Source: Candidatus Parepulonipiscium sp. PG-Nun2H_MBin03 (lineage in GTDB: Bacteria; Bacillota; Clostridia; Lachnospirales; Cellulosilyticaceae). Taken from it: a stretch of 10,696 bases of DNA. The stretch lies in the NCBI GenBank assembly GCA_001995005.1, contig MDJN01000075.1, positions 1 through 10,696 on the forward strand. Reading direction: 5' to 3'. This document shows positions 1 through 6,102 of the stretch, piece after piece. Position numbers and translations under genes: made by a program. Numbering within the stretch: position 1 is the first letter of the stretch; each line of letters opens with the position of its first letter. The notes below the pieces were generated by a model. The model did not search any database and was not told where the DNA came from. It worked only from the letters and a program-made list of their open reading frames with translations.

Positions 1-38
1 ACAAGAAGCCCACACTTCTATAAGTGGGGGTAGTTCAC
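1..38 (+). mobile_element. Probable right end of an IS200/IS605-family element (hairpin end, partial)
   Basis: An imperfect hairpin lies at 9-29: CCCACACTT, loop CTAT, AAGTGGGGG (one mismatch), then GTAGTTCAC ending at 38. A GAAGCCC...GGGGTAGTTCAC layout is what I remember for the tnpB-side end of many IS200/IS605 and IS1341-like elements, which carry subterminal hairpins instead of inverted repeats. The helicase reading frame on the other strand keeps family-like sequence up to about position 39, then enters this hairpin and stops at 18-20, as expected for an insertion junction. The transposase gene would lie left of the window and is not visible. The family call rests on recalled end structure only. 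Confidence 0.5.
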
Positions 39-560
39 CTTATTGATCCACACCTTATGTGCGGTAAACTCATGTTGTCGAGTGTCTAACTCAATTTTCA
101 TGAGGTTATCTATTACAAAACATTTCACACCTTTCCGCTTAGCTAATAGTTCCATTTTAGCTAAGATAGCTTGTCCGCTATAATCTGCATCATCATACAA
201 ATACAGATTATTGTTGATACAACTAGTGATATTACTGTCAGAACTACTTTTAATTATATAGTAATTATCCTTATATGATCTGCTAGCAATATCTGAGCAA
301 ATATTATATTCAAAATCATTGTTATTAGCCAGGGTTTGATATAGCCAATATTTAAATATATGCGGAGGGAGCTCTCCGCTAAAGCAAAACACTTTATACC
401 CTTGCGATAAAGGTTCTGCGATGCACATTTGATTAATCAGTGTACTTTTACCACTGCCATTGTAGCCAGTGATAATGTTTAACGTGCCTAAGACAAATCC
501 TAATATTGACTTGTCTAGCATGCCAATACTTGTTACTAATGTGTGTTCCTTGTGCATCAT
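18..560 (-). pseudogene. Truncated phage-type DnaB/Twinkle-like replicative helicase ATPase fragment
   Basis: This is a RecA-fold ATPase core of the kind found in phage replicative helicases, often fused to a toprim primase. Walker A (GYNGSGKST) is encoded at 441-467 and is preceded by the GTLNIIT strand. A Walker B strand (CFVIDNL) lies at 102-122, with its Asp at 108-110. The motif FSGELPP, typical of the segment after Walker A in this family, lies between them. Both ends are missing. There is no N-terminal primase or zinc domain, and the frame opens at ATG 558-560 without a ribosome-binding site. The C-terminus ends soon after Walker B, where the frame runs into the IS-like end and stops at 18-20, so the later DNA-binding and arginine-finger regions are absent. 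The frame stays open upstream to 623, but those residues do not look family-like. It is almost certainly a non-functional prophage relic. Confidence 0.7.
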
Positions 561-562
561 AG

Positions 563-754
563 TACTCAAATACAATAAGTGATAAACAAACAGTAATTGC
601 AGATAAAGGTAATACAAGTGCAAAGGATAGAGTATTTAGAGTGAAATTTCACTTGAAAGCTGTCTTATTCGATAGGGATAAAATATATTACCTTGTTATA
701 TGTGCTGATATGGAGGTATATGAAAAGGTAGAGTTTAGAATTGATATTCAATAA
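563..754 (+). pseudogene. Start-less C-terminal remnant of an unidentified protein (weakly PglZ-like)
   Basis: The frame is open for 63 codons from just after a TAG at 560-562 to TAA at 752-754. It has no usable start codon near its 5' end and no ribosome-binding site. The product has a convincing protein texture: alternating beta strands (RVFRVKFHLKAV, IYYLVICADMEVY) and an ending VEFRIDIQ. The pattern of a 'YYLVI' strand followed by a closing 'F-IDI' strand reminds me of the extreme C-terminus of PglZ-family phosphatase proteins of BREX phage-defence systems. That is recollection only and is weakly supported. The remnant begins where the divergent helicase fragment ends, so a deletion or recombination joint probably lies near 560. 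Confidence 0.4.
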
Positions 755-854
755 GTAATTATTAAGGAGAAAAAAGGAAATCAAGCAACGTTACATGAGG
801 GTGTAACACTTGCTAAGTCTATATTCATATAATAAGACTAGAAAGAGGATATGA
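755..854. other. Intergenic stretch without a supported gene
   Basis: An isolated Shine-Dalgarno-like TAAGGAG sits at 763-769, but no sensible start follows it. A second, AAAGAGG near 842-848, precedes ATGs at 851 and 856. These would encode only 13- and 9-residue peptides, which I do not consider genes. No strong hairpin or promoter is visible. The stretch probably contains the junction between the 563-754 remnant and the beta-helix gene. Confidence 0.4.
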
Positions 855-2050
855 TATGGATATACACGTATTTTCAGGGGATTAATAGGTAAAAATCATA
901 ACTATGTATTTGGCAATGTTGTATCTACAAATGGGAATACTATTGAATTTAGTGCGACTACCAAAAATAACTGGAGTAGCCTTGAGACTGGATTTGCACC
1001 TAGTTACTTTAAGCTAGGCTTTGGCTTTGTGATGCATAAAAATCTAGTGTCATTACCAGGTGAATGGTATGTCGATAACGATCAGATTTATTATATGCCA
1101 AAGGGAGATATTGAAGATACGACCATTGAAATGCAAGTGAGAAAAGAAGTTTTGAAAATAAACAATGTGCAAAATGTGGTGTTGGAAAATCTTAAGTTTA
1201 TATCAGGTAATGGCGTTATCAACAGTTCTAAAAATATTACTATTAATAACTGTACTATGCAGTACCTATCACCTTTTATAAATGCTAAAGGGTATAGTCT
1301 TGGTAGTAATATGCATACTGGCTTTTGTGTGAATAATTGTTCTGGTGTGGAATTTATTAATAGCTATGTGGCACACACATGGGGTACTGGTATTTCTGTG
1401 GTGGGTGGCAAGCACTGCTCATTCAAAAATTGTATAATAGAGGACATAGGCTGGGTAGGTACATTCACATCTAGTATATACTCCTCTGCTGATAATACGC
1501 TGGTTGAAGATTGTTCATTTAAAGATAATGGTAGATTTCAAATTTGCGTTGACACCGACATTAAAATTGATATTCTACACAATTCCTTTAGGGGTGCAAT
1601 GCAACTGGGTGAAGATGCTGGCCCTCTTGAGTTTACTAGTACACAAAGAGTCACACCTCTTGACCTAAAAGAAAGTGTCATTGCGTATAATAAAATTTTT
1701 GATGTCCATGGTATACCCGCTTTTGAAGGGCATTACCAAAAACAATTTATAGTGGCATTTTATATGGAAGAGACTAATAACTATACTGCTCATCACAATT
1801 TAATCTATGATATTACAGCTAATAGTTATAATGGACCTGAAAATTTTGTAAGGGCTGGACAATTAATGTATCTAGGGCCTAAGTTTAAACATTTGGATAA
1901 TCCTATAAATTTCTATAATAATACCGCTTTTAACTATGAAGGTAATATCGCTATTTTAAATGTGTGCCTAATACCCTAGAAGCTATTTGTAATGAAGATG
2001 TGCAAATTGTAGTTTTAACAGACACATCAATTTATAGAGTATATGAGTAA
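855..2050 (+). pseudogene. Right-handed parallel beta-helix protein, 5'-truncated and frameshifted near its 3' end
   Basis: The main uninterrupted frame runs from GTG 1029 or ATG 1032 to TAG 1977-1979 (about 315 residues). The same frame is open and protein-like back to 855 (YGYTRIFRGLIG...NYVFGNVV), with no ATG and a TGA at 852-854, so the real N-terminus is missing. The product shows repeated short coils with aligned Asn/Cys turns (ITINNC, FKNC, VEDC), typical of pectate-lyase-like beta-helix (Beta_helix) proteins. It also has a GEWYVD...IYYMPKG segment like the one preceding the helix in many polysaccharide-degrading members. At about 1960-1966 the sequence AATGTGTGCCT carries a doubled TG. 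Removing one TG restores a frame continuing NVPNTLEAICN to TAA 2048-2050, in the loop of a terminator. The substrate is unknown and no secretion signal remains. If expressed from 1029/1032 it would be a fragment. Confidence 0.65.
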
Positions 2051-2071
2051 ATTAGATCCATATACTTTTTT
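2038..2071 (+). terminator. Rho-independent terminator after the beta-helix gene
   Basis: AGTATATG (2038-2045) pairs perfectly with CATATACT (2059-2066) across a 13-base loop. The last T of that arm and the next five form a six-T run (2066-2071). The T run is on the plus strand only, so it stops rightward transcription before the convergent truA. The frame-corrected stop codon of the beta-helix gene lies in the loop. Confidence 0.6.
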
Positions 2072-2097
2072 GTCATGTCTCTTATCATCTTCTGCAA

Positions 2098-2838
2098 CTA
2101 CACATATTCCACATTCAGCATCATAAGGCCTAATGCTGGGGCTGTGGGTCCTGCATTTTTTCTGTTTTTGCTTTGTATAATTCGTTCTACTTCAGAAGGA
2201 GGTATTTTGCCTCTCCCCACTTCTATTAATGTACCTACTATTATTCTTACCATATTATATAAAAAGCCATTACCAGAAATATCTATTTTAATTATATCCT
2301 CATCAGTATATAAATTTATGTCATATACTGTGCGAGTAGTAGTTTTTGCTCCCGTCTTTGATGCACAAAAACATTTAAAATCGTGCGTACCTACTATATA
2401 TGTGCTTGCCTCTTTCATGGCAACTAAGTCTAGCTTATATGGATAAAAATATGTGTAGTCCATCAGAAACGGGTCACGGACACCAGCATTTAAAATCTGG
2501 TACCGATACGTTTTTGTTTTAACATTAAAACGGGGATGAAAATCGTCTGATGTCTGTTCTAGATATTTTATTACTATATCTTTTGGCAATTTTGCATTTA
2601 TGGCTAATTGCAATTTATCTATAGGTATATTAGTATCTATATCTGCTAAGCAAACTTGATGTTGTGCATGCACTCCCGCATCTGTTCTGCCGGAACACAC
2701 TATGGTTACTGACTTTTGGGTAATATCAAATACAGCCTTTTCTACCTGTTGTTGAATAGTATTTATATTTTCTCCAACTTGGCTTGCAAAGCCGTTATAG
2801 TTTGTTCCTTTATATGCAAGGACTAATTTAAGTTTCAT
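2098..2838 (-). CDS. truA: tRNA pseudouridine(38-40) synthase TruA
   Basis: TruA converts uridines 38-40 of the tRNA anticodon stem-loop to pseudouridine in the cytoplasm. The 246-residue product has the usual TruA length and landmarks: YNGFASQ near residue 14, the catalytic loop SGRTDAGVHA with Asp53 (equivalent to the catalytic Asp60 of E. coli TruA), TYRYQI at about 110-115, the FLYNMVRIIVGTLIEVGRG block, and a terminal APALGLMMLNVEY. ATG 2838-2836 is chosen because AGGAG (2850-2846) sits 7 bases upstream and the protein then begins MKLKLVLAYKG as in the family. A longer frame to 2883 adds unrelated residues. It lies downstream of ecfT on the same strand with 88 bases between them and no terminator, so the two are probably one transcript. 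No clear terminator follows it on the minus strand. The usual downstream rplM and rpsI are absent. Confidence 0.96.
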   Translation of the reverse strand: MKLKLVLAYKGTNYNGFASQVGENINTIQQQVEKAVFDITQKSVTIVCSGRTDAGVHAQHQVCLADIDTNIPIDKLQLAINAKLPKDIVIKYLEQTSDDFHPRFNVKTKTYRYQILNAGVRDPFLMDYTYFYPYKLDLVAMKEASTYIVGTHDFKCFCASKTGAKTTTRTVYDINLYTDEDIIKIDISGNGFLYNMVRIIVGTLIEVGRGKIPPSEVERIIQSKNRKNAGPTAPALGLMMLNVEYV

Positions 2839-2851
2839 GGTCAATCTCCTC

Positions 2852-2926
2852 TTACTGTTTATATAATGCAAGCATTTTTTCAAGTTCAGTTACATTATAT
2901 TTTCTTTTTTCAGCTTTATCTAACAA
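2852..2926 (-). other. Short coding-like stretch between ecfT and truA, in frame with ecfT
   Basis: Directly after the ecfT stop codon (2929-2927) the same frame stays open for 24 codons and ends at TAA 2854-2852, touching the truA ribosome-binding site. It reads TTG then LDKAEKRKYNVTELEKMLALYKQ-like residues, an amphipathic, charged, helix-like composition. No ribosome-binding site precedes the TTG. It could be the remnant of a separate small gene, a former C-terminal extension cut off by a nonsense change, or chance. EcfT is already full length without it. Confidence 0.3.
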
Positions 2927-3718
2927 TTACAGATAGATGCATATGCTTAAAAATACTACGCCTAGTAGCAGGGCAATAAAATCTAGTGTTTTAAACTTTA
3001 GCGGATTTAGTTTAGTTCTACCCTGCCCACCTCTATAGCACCTTGCCTCCATAGCTTGTGCCAAGTCCTCAGCTCTTATAAATGCTGATATAAACAACGG
3101 AATTAGTATAGGAACTAGGGCTTTTGCACGTCTTATTATATTACCAGTTTCAAAGTCGGCTCCTCGTGCAGTTTGTGCTTTTATAATCTTGTCTGTTTCT
3201 TCTAATAATATGGGGATAAACCTTAACGCAATGCTCATCATCATTGCAATCTCATGTGCAGGTACTTTTATTATGCGTAATGGATTTAAAAGTAATTCTA
3301 TTCCATCAGTTAACCTTATTGGAGATGTAGTTAATGTTAGGATACTAGAGCCTATGATTAATAGGACTAGTCTTACTATCATAGTTACAGCAATGGCAAC
3401 CCCTTCTTCATATATTCTTAGTATTCCAAATTCAAATATTAAATTTTCACCTCTTATGAAAAATAGGTTTAGAACAACAGAAAATACCAAGAAGAACATT
3501 ATAGTTTTTAAACCTTTTACCATAAATTTTATCGGTACTTTACTTATGCTTATAACAGTTAACAGTATAATTCCTACAAATATATATCCATAAAAAGTAT
3601 CCACTGAAAAAAGTGCAGCTATATAAATAAATATCCAAATAATCTTTGTACGTGGGTCAAGATTATGTATTGTAGATTGTATAGGATAATATTGACCAAT
3701 AGTTATATCTCTTATCAT
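2927..3718 (-). CDS. ecfT: Energy-coupling factor (ECF) transporter transmembrane protein EcfT
   Basis: EcfT is the membrane scaffold of ECF-type vitamin and micronutrient importers. It couples the ATPases EcfA/EcfA' to interchangeable substrate-binding S proteins. The 263-residue product has hydrophobic segments at about 26-58, 72-88, 107-130 and 245-263. It also has the two coupling-helix motifs that contact the ATPases: ARG at 184-186 (AQTARGADFETG) and ARC at 225-227 (AMEARCYRGGQGRT), a common clostridial form of the second motif. It begins MIRDITIGQYYP, a typical EcfT start. ATG 3718-3716 is preferred over the ATG at 3724 because AGGAG (3731-3727) is 8 bases from the former and only 2 from the latter. 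A near-consensus promoter lies upstream. No ecfA genes adjoin it, so its ATPase partners must be encoded elsewhere. Confidence 0.93.
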   Translation of the reverse strand: MIRDITIGQYYPIQSTIHNLDPRTKIIWIFIYIAALFSVDTFYGYIFVGIILLTVISISKVPIKFMVKGLKTIMFFLVFSVVLNLFFIRGENLIFEFGILRIYEEGVAIAVTMIVRLVLLIIGSSILTLTTSPIRLTDGIELLLNPLRIIKVPAHEIAMMMSIALRFIPILLEETDKIIKAQTARGADFETGNIIRRAKALVPILIPLFISAFIRAEDLAQAMEARCYRGGQGRTKLNPLKFKTLDFIALLLGVVFLSICIYL

Positions 3719-3741
3719 AATCATCGCTCCTTTCTTAGAAT

Positions 3742-3770
3742 ATTATATGTATATTTATACGGGATTTCAA
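3742..3770 (-). promoter_or_regulatory. Sigma-A-type promoter for ecfT-truA
   Basis: Read on the minus strand, TTGAAA (3770-3765) and a perfect TATAAT (3747-3742) are separated by exactly 17 bases. Transcription would start near 3735 and give a very short leader into the ecfT ribosome-binding site. This makes ecfT-truA an independent transcription unit. Confidence 0.75.
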
Positions 3771-3962
3771 GACTCATTGTAGGCAAGTTGGCAACTTAGA
3801 TTGATGTGAGAAAAGTAAAATAAAATCTATACTTTTTGGTGAAACAGGTGTATAATATAGTTGTATATTTATTTTTTTGTCACAATATAATATTTCTTAT
3901 AGACAAATAACATACGTGTGTGACATCTTAAAAATATTATAATAATTTAGAGGGGGTTGATT
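3771..3962 (+). other. Divergent upstream region of the 7-TM GGDEF-EAL gene
   Basis: This very AT-rich region contains three exact TATAAT hexamers on the plus strand (3851, 3886, 3938). None has a good -35 box at 16-18 bases. The best pairing is TTGTAT (3861-3866) with the 3886 box, at a poor 19-base spacing. The hexamer at 3938 is too close to the start codon. I see no c-di-GMP riboswitch. The promoter therefore cannot be assigned confidently. Confidence 0.35.
3785..3797. repeat. 13-bp near-palindrome in the divergent intergenic region
   Basis: AAGTTG and CAACTT flank a single central G. It lies about 15 bases upstream of the -35 box of the ecfT promoter and about 165 bases before the divergent 7-TM GGDEF-EAL gene. 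It could be an operator for a dimeric regulator, but a single copy of this length can also arise by chance. Confidence 0.25.
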
Positions 3963-5891
3963 ATGTATGAATACAATTTAATTGCAGAGTATACGGCATT
4001 GATGGTATTGGCTACAGTTTTGATTAGTTTTTTTAGGGATTATGAGGTTAGGACGCTTAGATATATGTTTATAAAAGCGTTGTATACAATTACATTTATT
4101 TCTATAGTATGTACTATTGTGTCAACAGAAATGACAGCAGGTAGTTTGAGATTTGGAAATTTGCACATAGCATATCTACTGAATGGTTTATATTTTATTT
4201 CGGTACCTTTGGTATCAGCGCTGCTTATGTTATATGCTAGAGTATTGGCGGATTCTACTAAAGGGGAATTAACTAGCATAAAGCAGTTATTGCCCACATG
4301 TATTCCATTTATACTATATGTGATTTTCGTGATTATAGCAACACCACATAACCTTATTTTTTCGATAACAATGGAACATGGTTACCGTAGGGAGTTGCTT
4401 TACTTTGCCACATTTGTAATTGTGAGCATCTACTTAGTGATGATGCTTACCCTGATGTTAAAGAATTTGAAGGAAAAAAACCAAGAAGTGGTCAATGTAT
4501 TAATGACTACAATAGGATGTTGGGCATGTTTGATAATTATTCAAATTTTGGTACCTGAGATTGTCTTTACGGGTATTGGAAACACAATGGCAGTTTTGAT
4601 TGTACATCTTTATGTTCAAAATGTTAGTAAATCATCCGATCCTCTAACAAGAACGCTAAATAGAATTTATTTAACACAAACACTTAACGACAACATAAGA
4701 AAAAAGAAAGACTTTTCCTTTTATGTGTTTAGTCTGAGAAATTTCAAGATGGTCAACGAGAGATATGGCCTTGAAATAGGAGATAAAGTTTTGATGGAAG
4801 TTTCTGCAATGCTATTAGAACATTTTGAGTTTGATAACGTATTTAGATATGGTGGGGATGAATTTGCAGTTTTAGTATATGAAAACTCACAAGAATATGA
4901 TATAAAAATTTCTAAGGTGCTAGAAAAATTTAGAACTTCTATGTCAATATATTCGCATGAGGTGTTTATTGATATAATTTATACTCGTATTGACTATCCA
5001 CAGTTTGGGCACACCGTAAAAGATTTGATATCAGCGGCTGATTGTTCCATTAAAAAATTAAAAGATGATACAAGTGGGTTAGATTATTTGTATGATTTTT
5101 CAGTTGTTGGTGAGATGATTGATAAGCACAATATGGTAGAAAAGATAAAAAAATCATTAGACGACGATGGGCTGGTGGTACATTATCAACCGATATATTC
5201 AGCTGAGCAAAAATGTTTTGTACAAGCGGAAGCTTTGGTAAGAATGAAGGGGGATGAAGGCAAGTTAATTTTCCCTGGAGATTTTATAGAACTTGCTGAA
5301 ACAACAGGGCTAATAGTGAGGCTGACATACCGAGTGTTGGAAATTGTGTGCAGAGATTTACGACAGCTGATAGACAGTAATGAAAAGCCAGAAAACTTTG
5401 ATTCTGTGTCCATAAACTTCCCATATTTACAATTTAGCAGCCCAGAGATGATTGAAAAAGTGATGATCATTTTGGAAAAGTATGACATAGAACCTAGCAG
5501 AATTAAGATTGAAATTACAGAAAGAATGCTTATATCAGACTCTGCAAGTATAAAAAATTCAATACAAGTTATGATGGAAAAAGGCTTTGTGTTTGAATTG
5601 GATGATTTTGGGATAGACTATTCAAATCTTAGTGTATTATTAGACTTACCTCTAAACATTATAAAGATTGATAGAAGTTTGTTACTCTCAGCCCTGAAGA
5701 ATCCAGAAAATCTGAAATTTTTTGAACATCTAATAGGCGGAATGAAAATTATCAACCGAAAAGTGTTGATTGAGGGGATAGAAGAGAAAGAACAGCTAGA
5801 TTTTTGTGTGCATGCAGGTGGTGATTTGTTTCAAGGGTATCATTTTTCAAGGCCAATACCTTTTGAACAGTTAAAGCAGATAATAAAGTAA
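3963..5891 (+). CDS. Membrane GGDEF-EAL protein, predicted c-di-GMP phosphodiesterase (GGDEF degenerate, EAL intact)
   Basis: 642 residues. Roughly seven hydrophobic segments fill residues 8-218, followed by GGDEF (about 226-375) and EAL (about 395-642). The EAL domain keeps the recognised catalytic residues: Glu423 (EAL), Asn485, Glu517 (EITE), Asp547-Asp548 (DDFG), Lys568 (KID), Glu604 (EGIE) and Gln624 (QGY). It should therefore hydrolyse c-di-GMP to pGpG. The GGDEF signature is present (297-301), but the motif normally reading D-x-D-N-F-K is S-L-R-N-F-K (257-262). The metal-binding Asp (Asp327 of PleD) is therefore Ser257, cyclase activity is unlikely, and the domain may instead bind GTP as an allosteric module. 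No RxxD inhibitory site precedes GGDEF. The membrane part resembles a 7-TM sensor, ligand unknown. ATG 3963 is chosen over TTG 3957 because AGGGGG (3951-3956) is 6 bases from the ATG. A terminator follows, so it is probably transcribed alone. Confidence 0.9.
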   Translation: MYEYNLIAEYTALMVLATVLISFFRDYEVRTLRYMFIKALYTITFISIVCTIVSTEMTAGSLRFGNLHIAYLLNGLYFISVPLVSALLMLYARVLADSTKGELTSIKQLLPTCIPFILYVIFVIIATPHNLIFSITMEHGYRRELLYFATFVIVSIYLVMMLTLMLKNLKEKNQEVVNVLMTTIGCWACLIIIQILVPEIVFTGIGNTMAVLIVHLYVQNVSKSSDPLTRTLNRIYLTQTLNDNIRKKKDFSFYVFSLRNFKMVNERYGLEIGDKVLMEVSAMLLEHFEFDNVFRYGGDEFAVLVYENSQEYDIKISKVLEKFRTSMSIYSHEVFIDIIYTRIDYPQFGHTVKDLISAADCSIKKLKDDTSGLDYLYDFSVVGEMIDKHNMVEKIKKSLDDDGLVVHYQPIYSAEQKCFVQAEALVRMKGDEGKLIFPGDFIELAETTGLIVRLTYRVLEIVCRDLRQLIDSNEKPENFDSVSINFPYLQFSSPEMIEKVMIILEKYDIEPSRIKIEITERMLISDSASIKNSIQVMMEKGFVFELDDFGIDYSNLSVLLDLPLNIIKIDRSLLLSALKNPENLKFFEHLIGGMKIINRKVLIEGIEEKEQLDFCVHAGGDLFQGYHFSRPIPFEQLKQIIK

Positions 5892-5906
5892 ATATGAACA
5901 TAAGTT

Positions 5907-5949
5907 AAAATGCTCTTCCTGTAACATCTGATATAGGGAAAGCATTTTT
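5907..5949 (+). terminator. Rho-independent terminator after the 7-TM GGDEF-EAL gene
   Basis: AAAATGCTCTTCCT (5907-5920) pairs with AGGGAAAGCATTTT (5935-5948) with one mismatch and one G-T wobble across a 14-base loop. It runs into TTTTTCTATTT. It starts 16 bases past the stop codon and separates this gene from the binding-protein transcript. Confidence 0.75.
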
Positions 5950-6030
5950 CTATTTGTATATTGCCATATTTTCTATCGGTTTTGCAACGAAATATCAAAT
6001 TCAATTGTCATGTCATTTTGATTTGCTGTA

Positions 6031-6059
6031 TTGACTTACATGTAAAATTGTGACATAAT
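6031..6059 (+). promoter_or_regulatory. Sigma-A-type promoter for the binding-protein/cyclase unit
   Basis: TTGACT (6031-6036) and CATAAT (6054-6059) are separated by exactly 17 bases. Each hexamer has one deviation from consensus. Transcription would start near 6066, leaving a leader of about 37 bases, too short for a riboswitch. Confidence 0.7.
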
Positions 6060-6102
6060 ATATGGTATGTATATTACGATTTTGAAAGGAGTTTCACCCA
6101 AC

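Noticed and set aside
851..893. Short leader peptides from ATG 851 or 856
   Set aside because: They would be 13 and 9 residues long in a decayed region, and the third frame is already explained as beta-helix coding sequence from 855.
1961..2050. A separate small gene in the second frame at the end of the beta-helix region
   Set aside because: It has no start or ribosome-binding site and joins smoothly to the beta-helix frame when one TG is removed, so it is better read as the shifted C-terminus.
2839..2883. Longer TruA starting at the ATG near 2883
   Set aside because: The added residues do not resemble TruA N-termini, and a well-spaced AGGAG precedes the ATG at 2838.
3189..3593. Plus-strand open frame inside ecfT (and similar antisense frames inside truA, the EAL genes and the binding protein)
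   Set aside because: They lie opposite strongly recognisable genes, have no ribosome-binding sites of their own and no family resemblance, so they are shadow frames.
3750..6102. c-di-GMP riboswitch controlling one of the signalling genes
   Set aside because: Neither the 3771-3962 region nor the short 6066-6102 leader shows the conserved GEMM core I would expect, and the leader of the binding-protein gene is too short.
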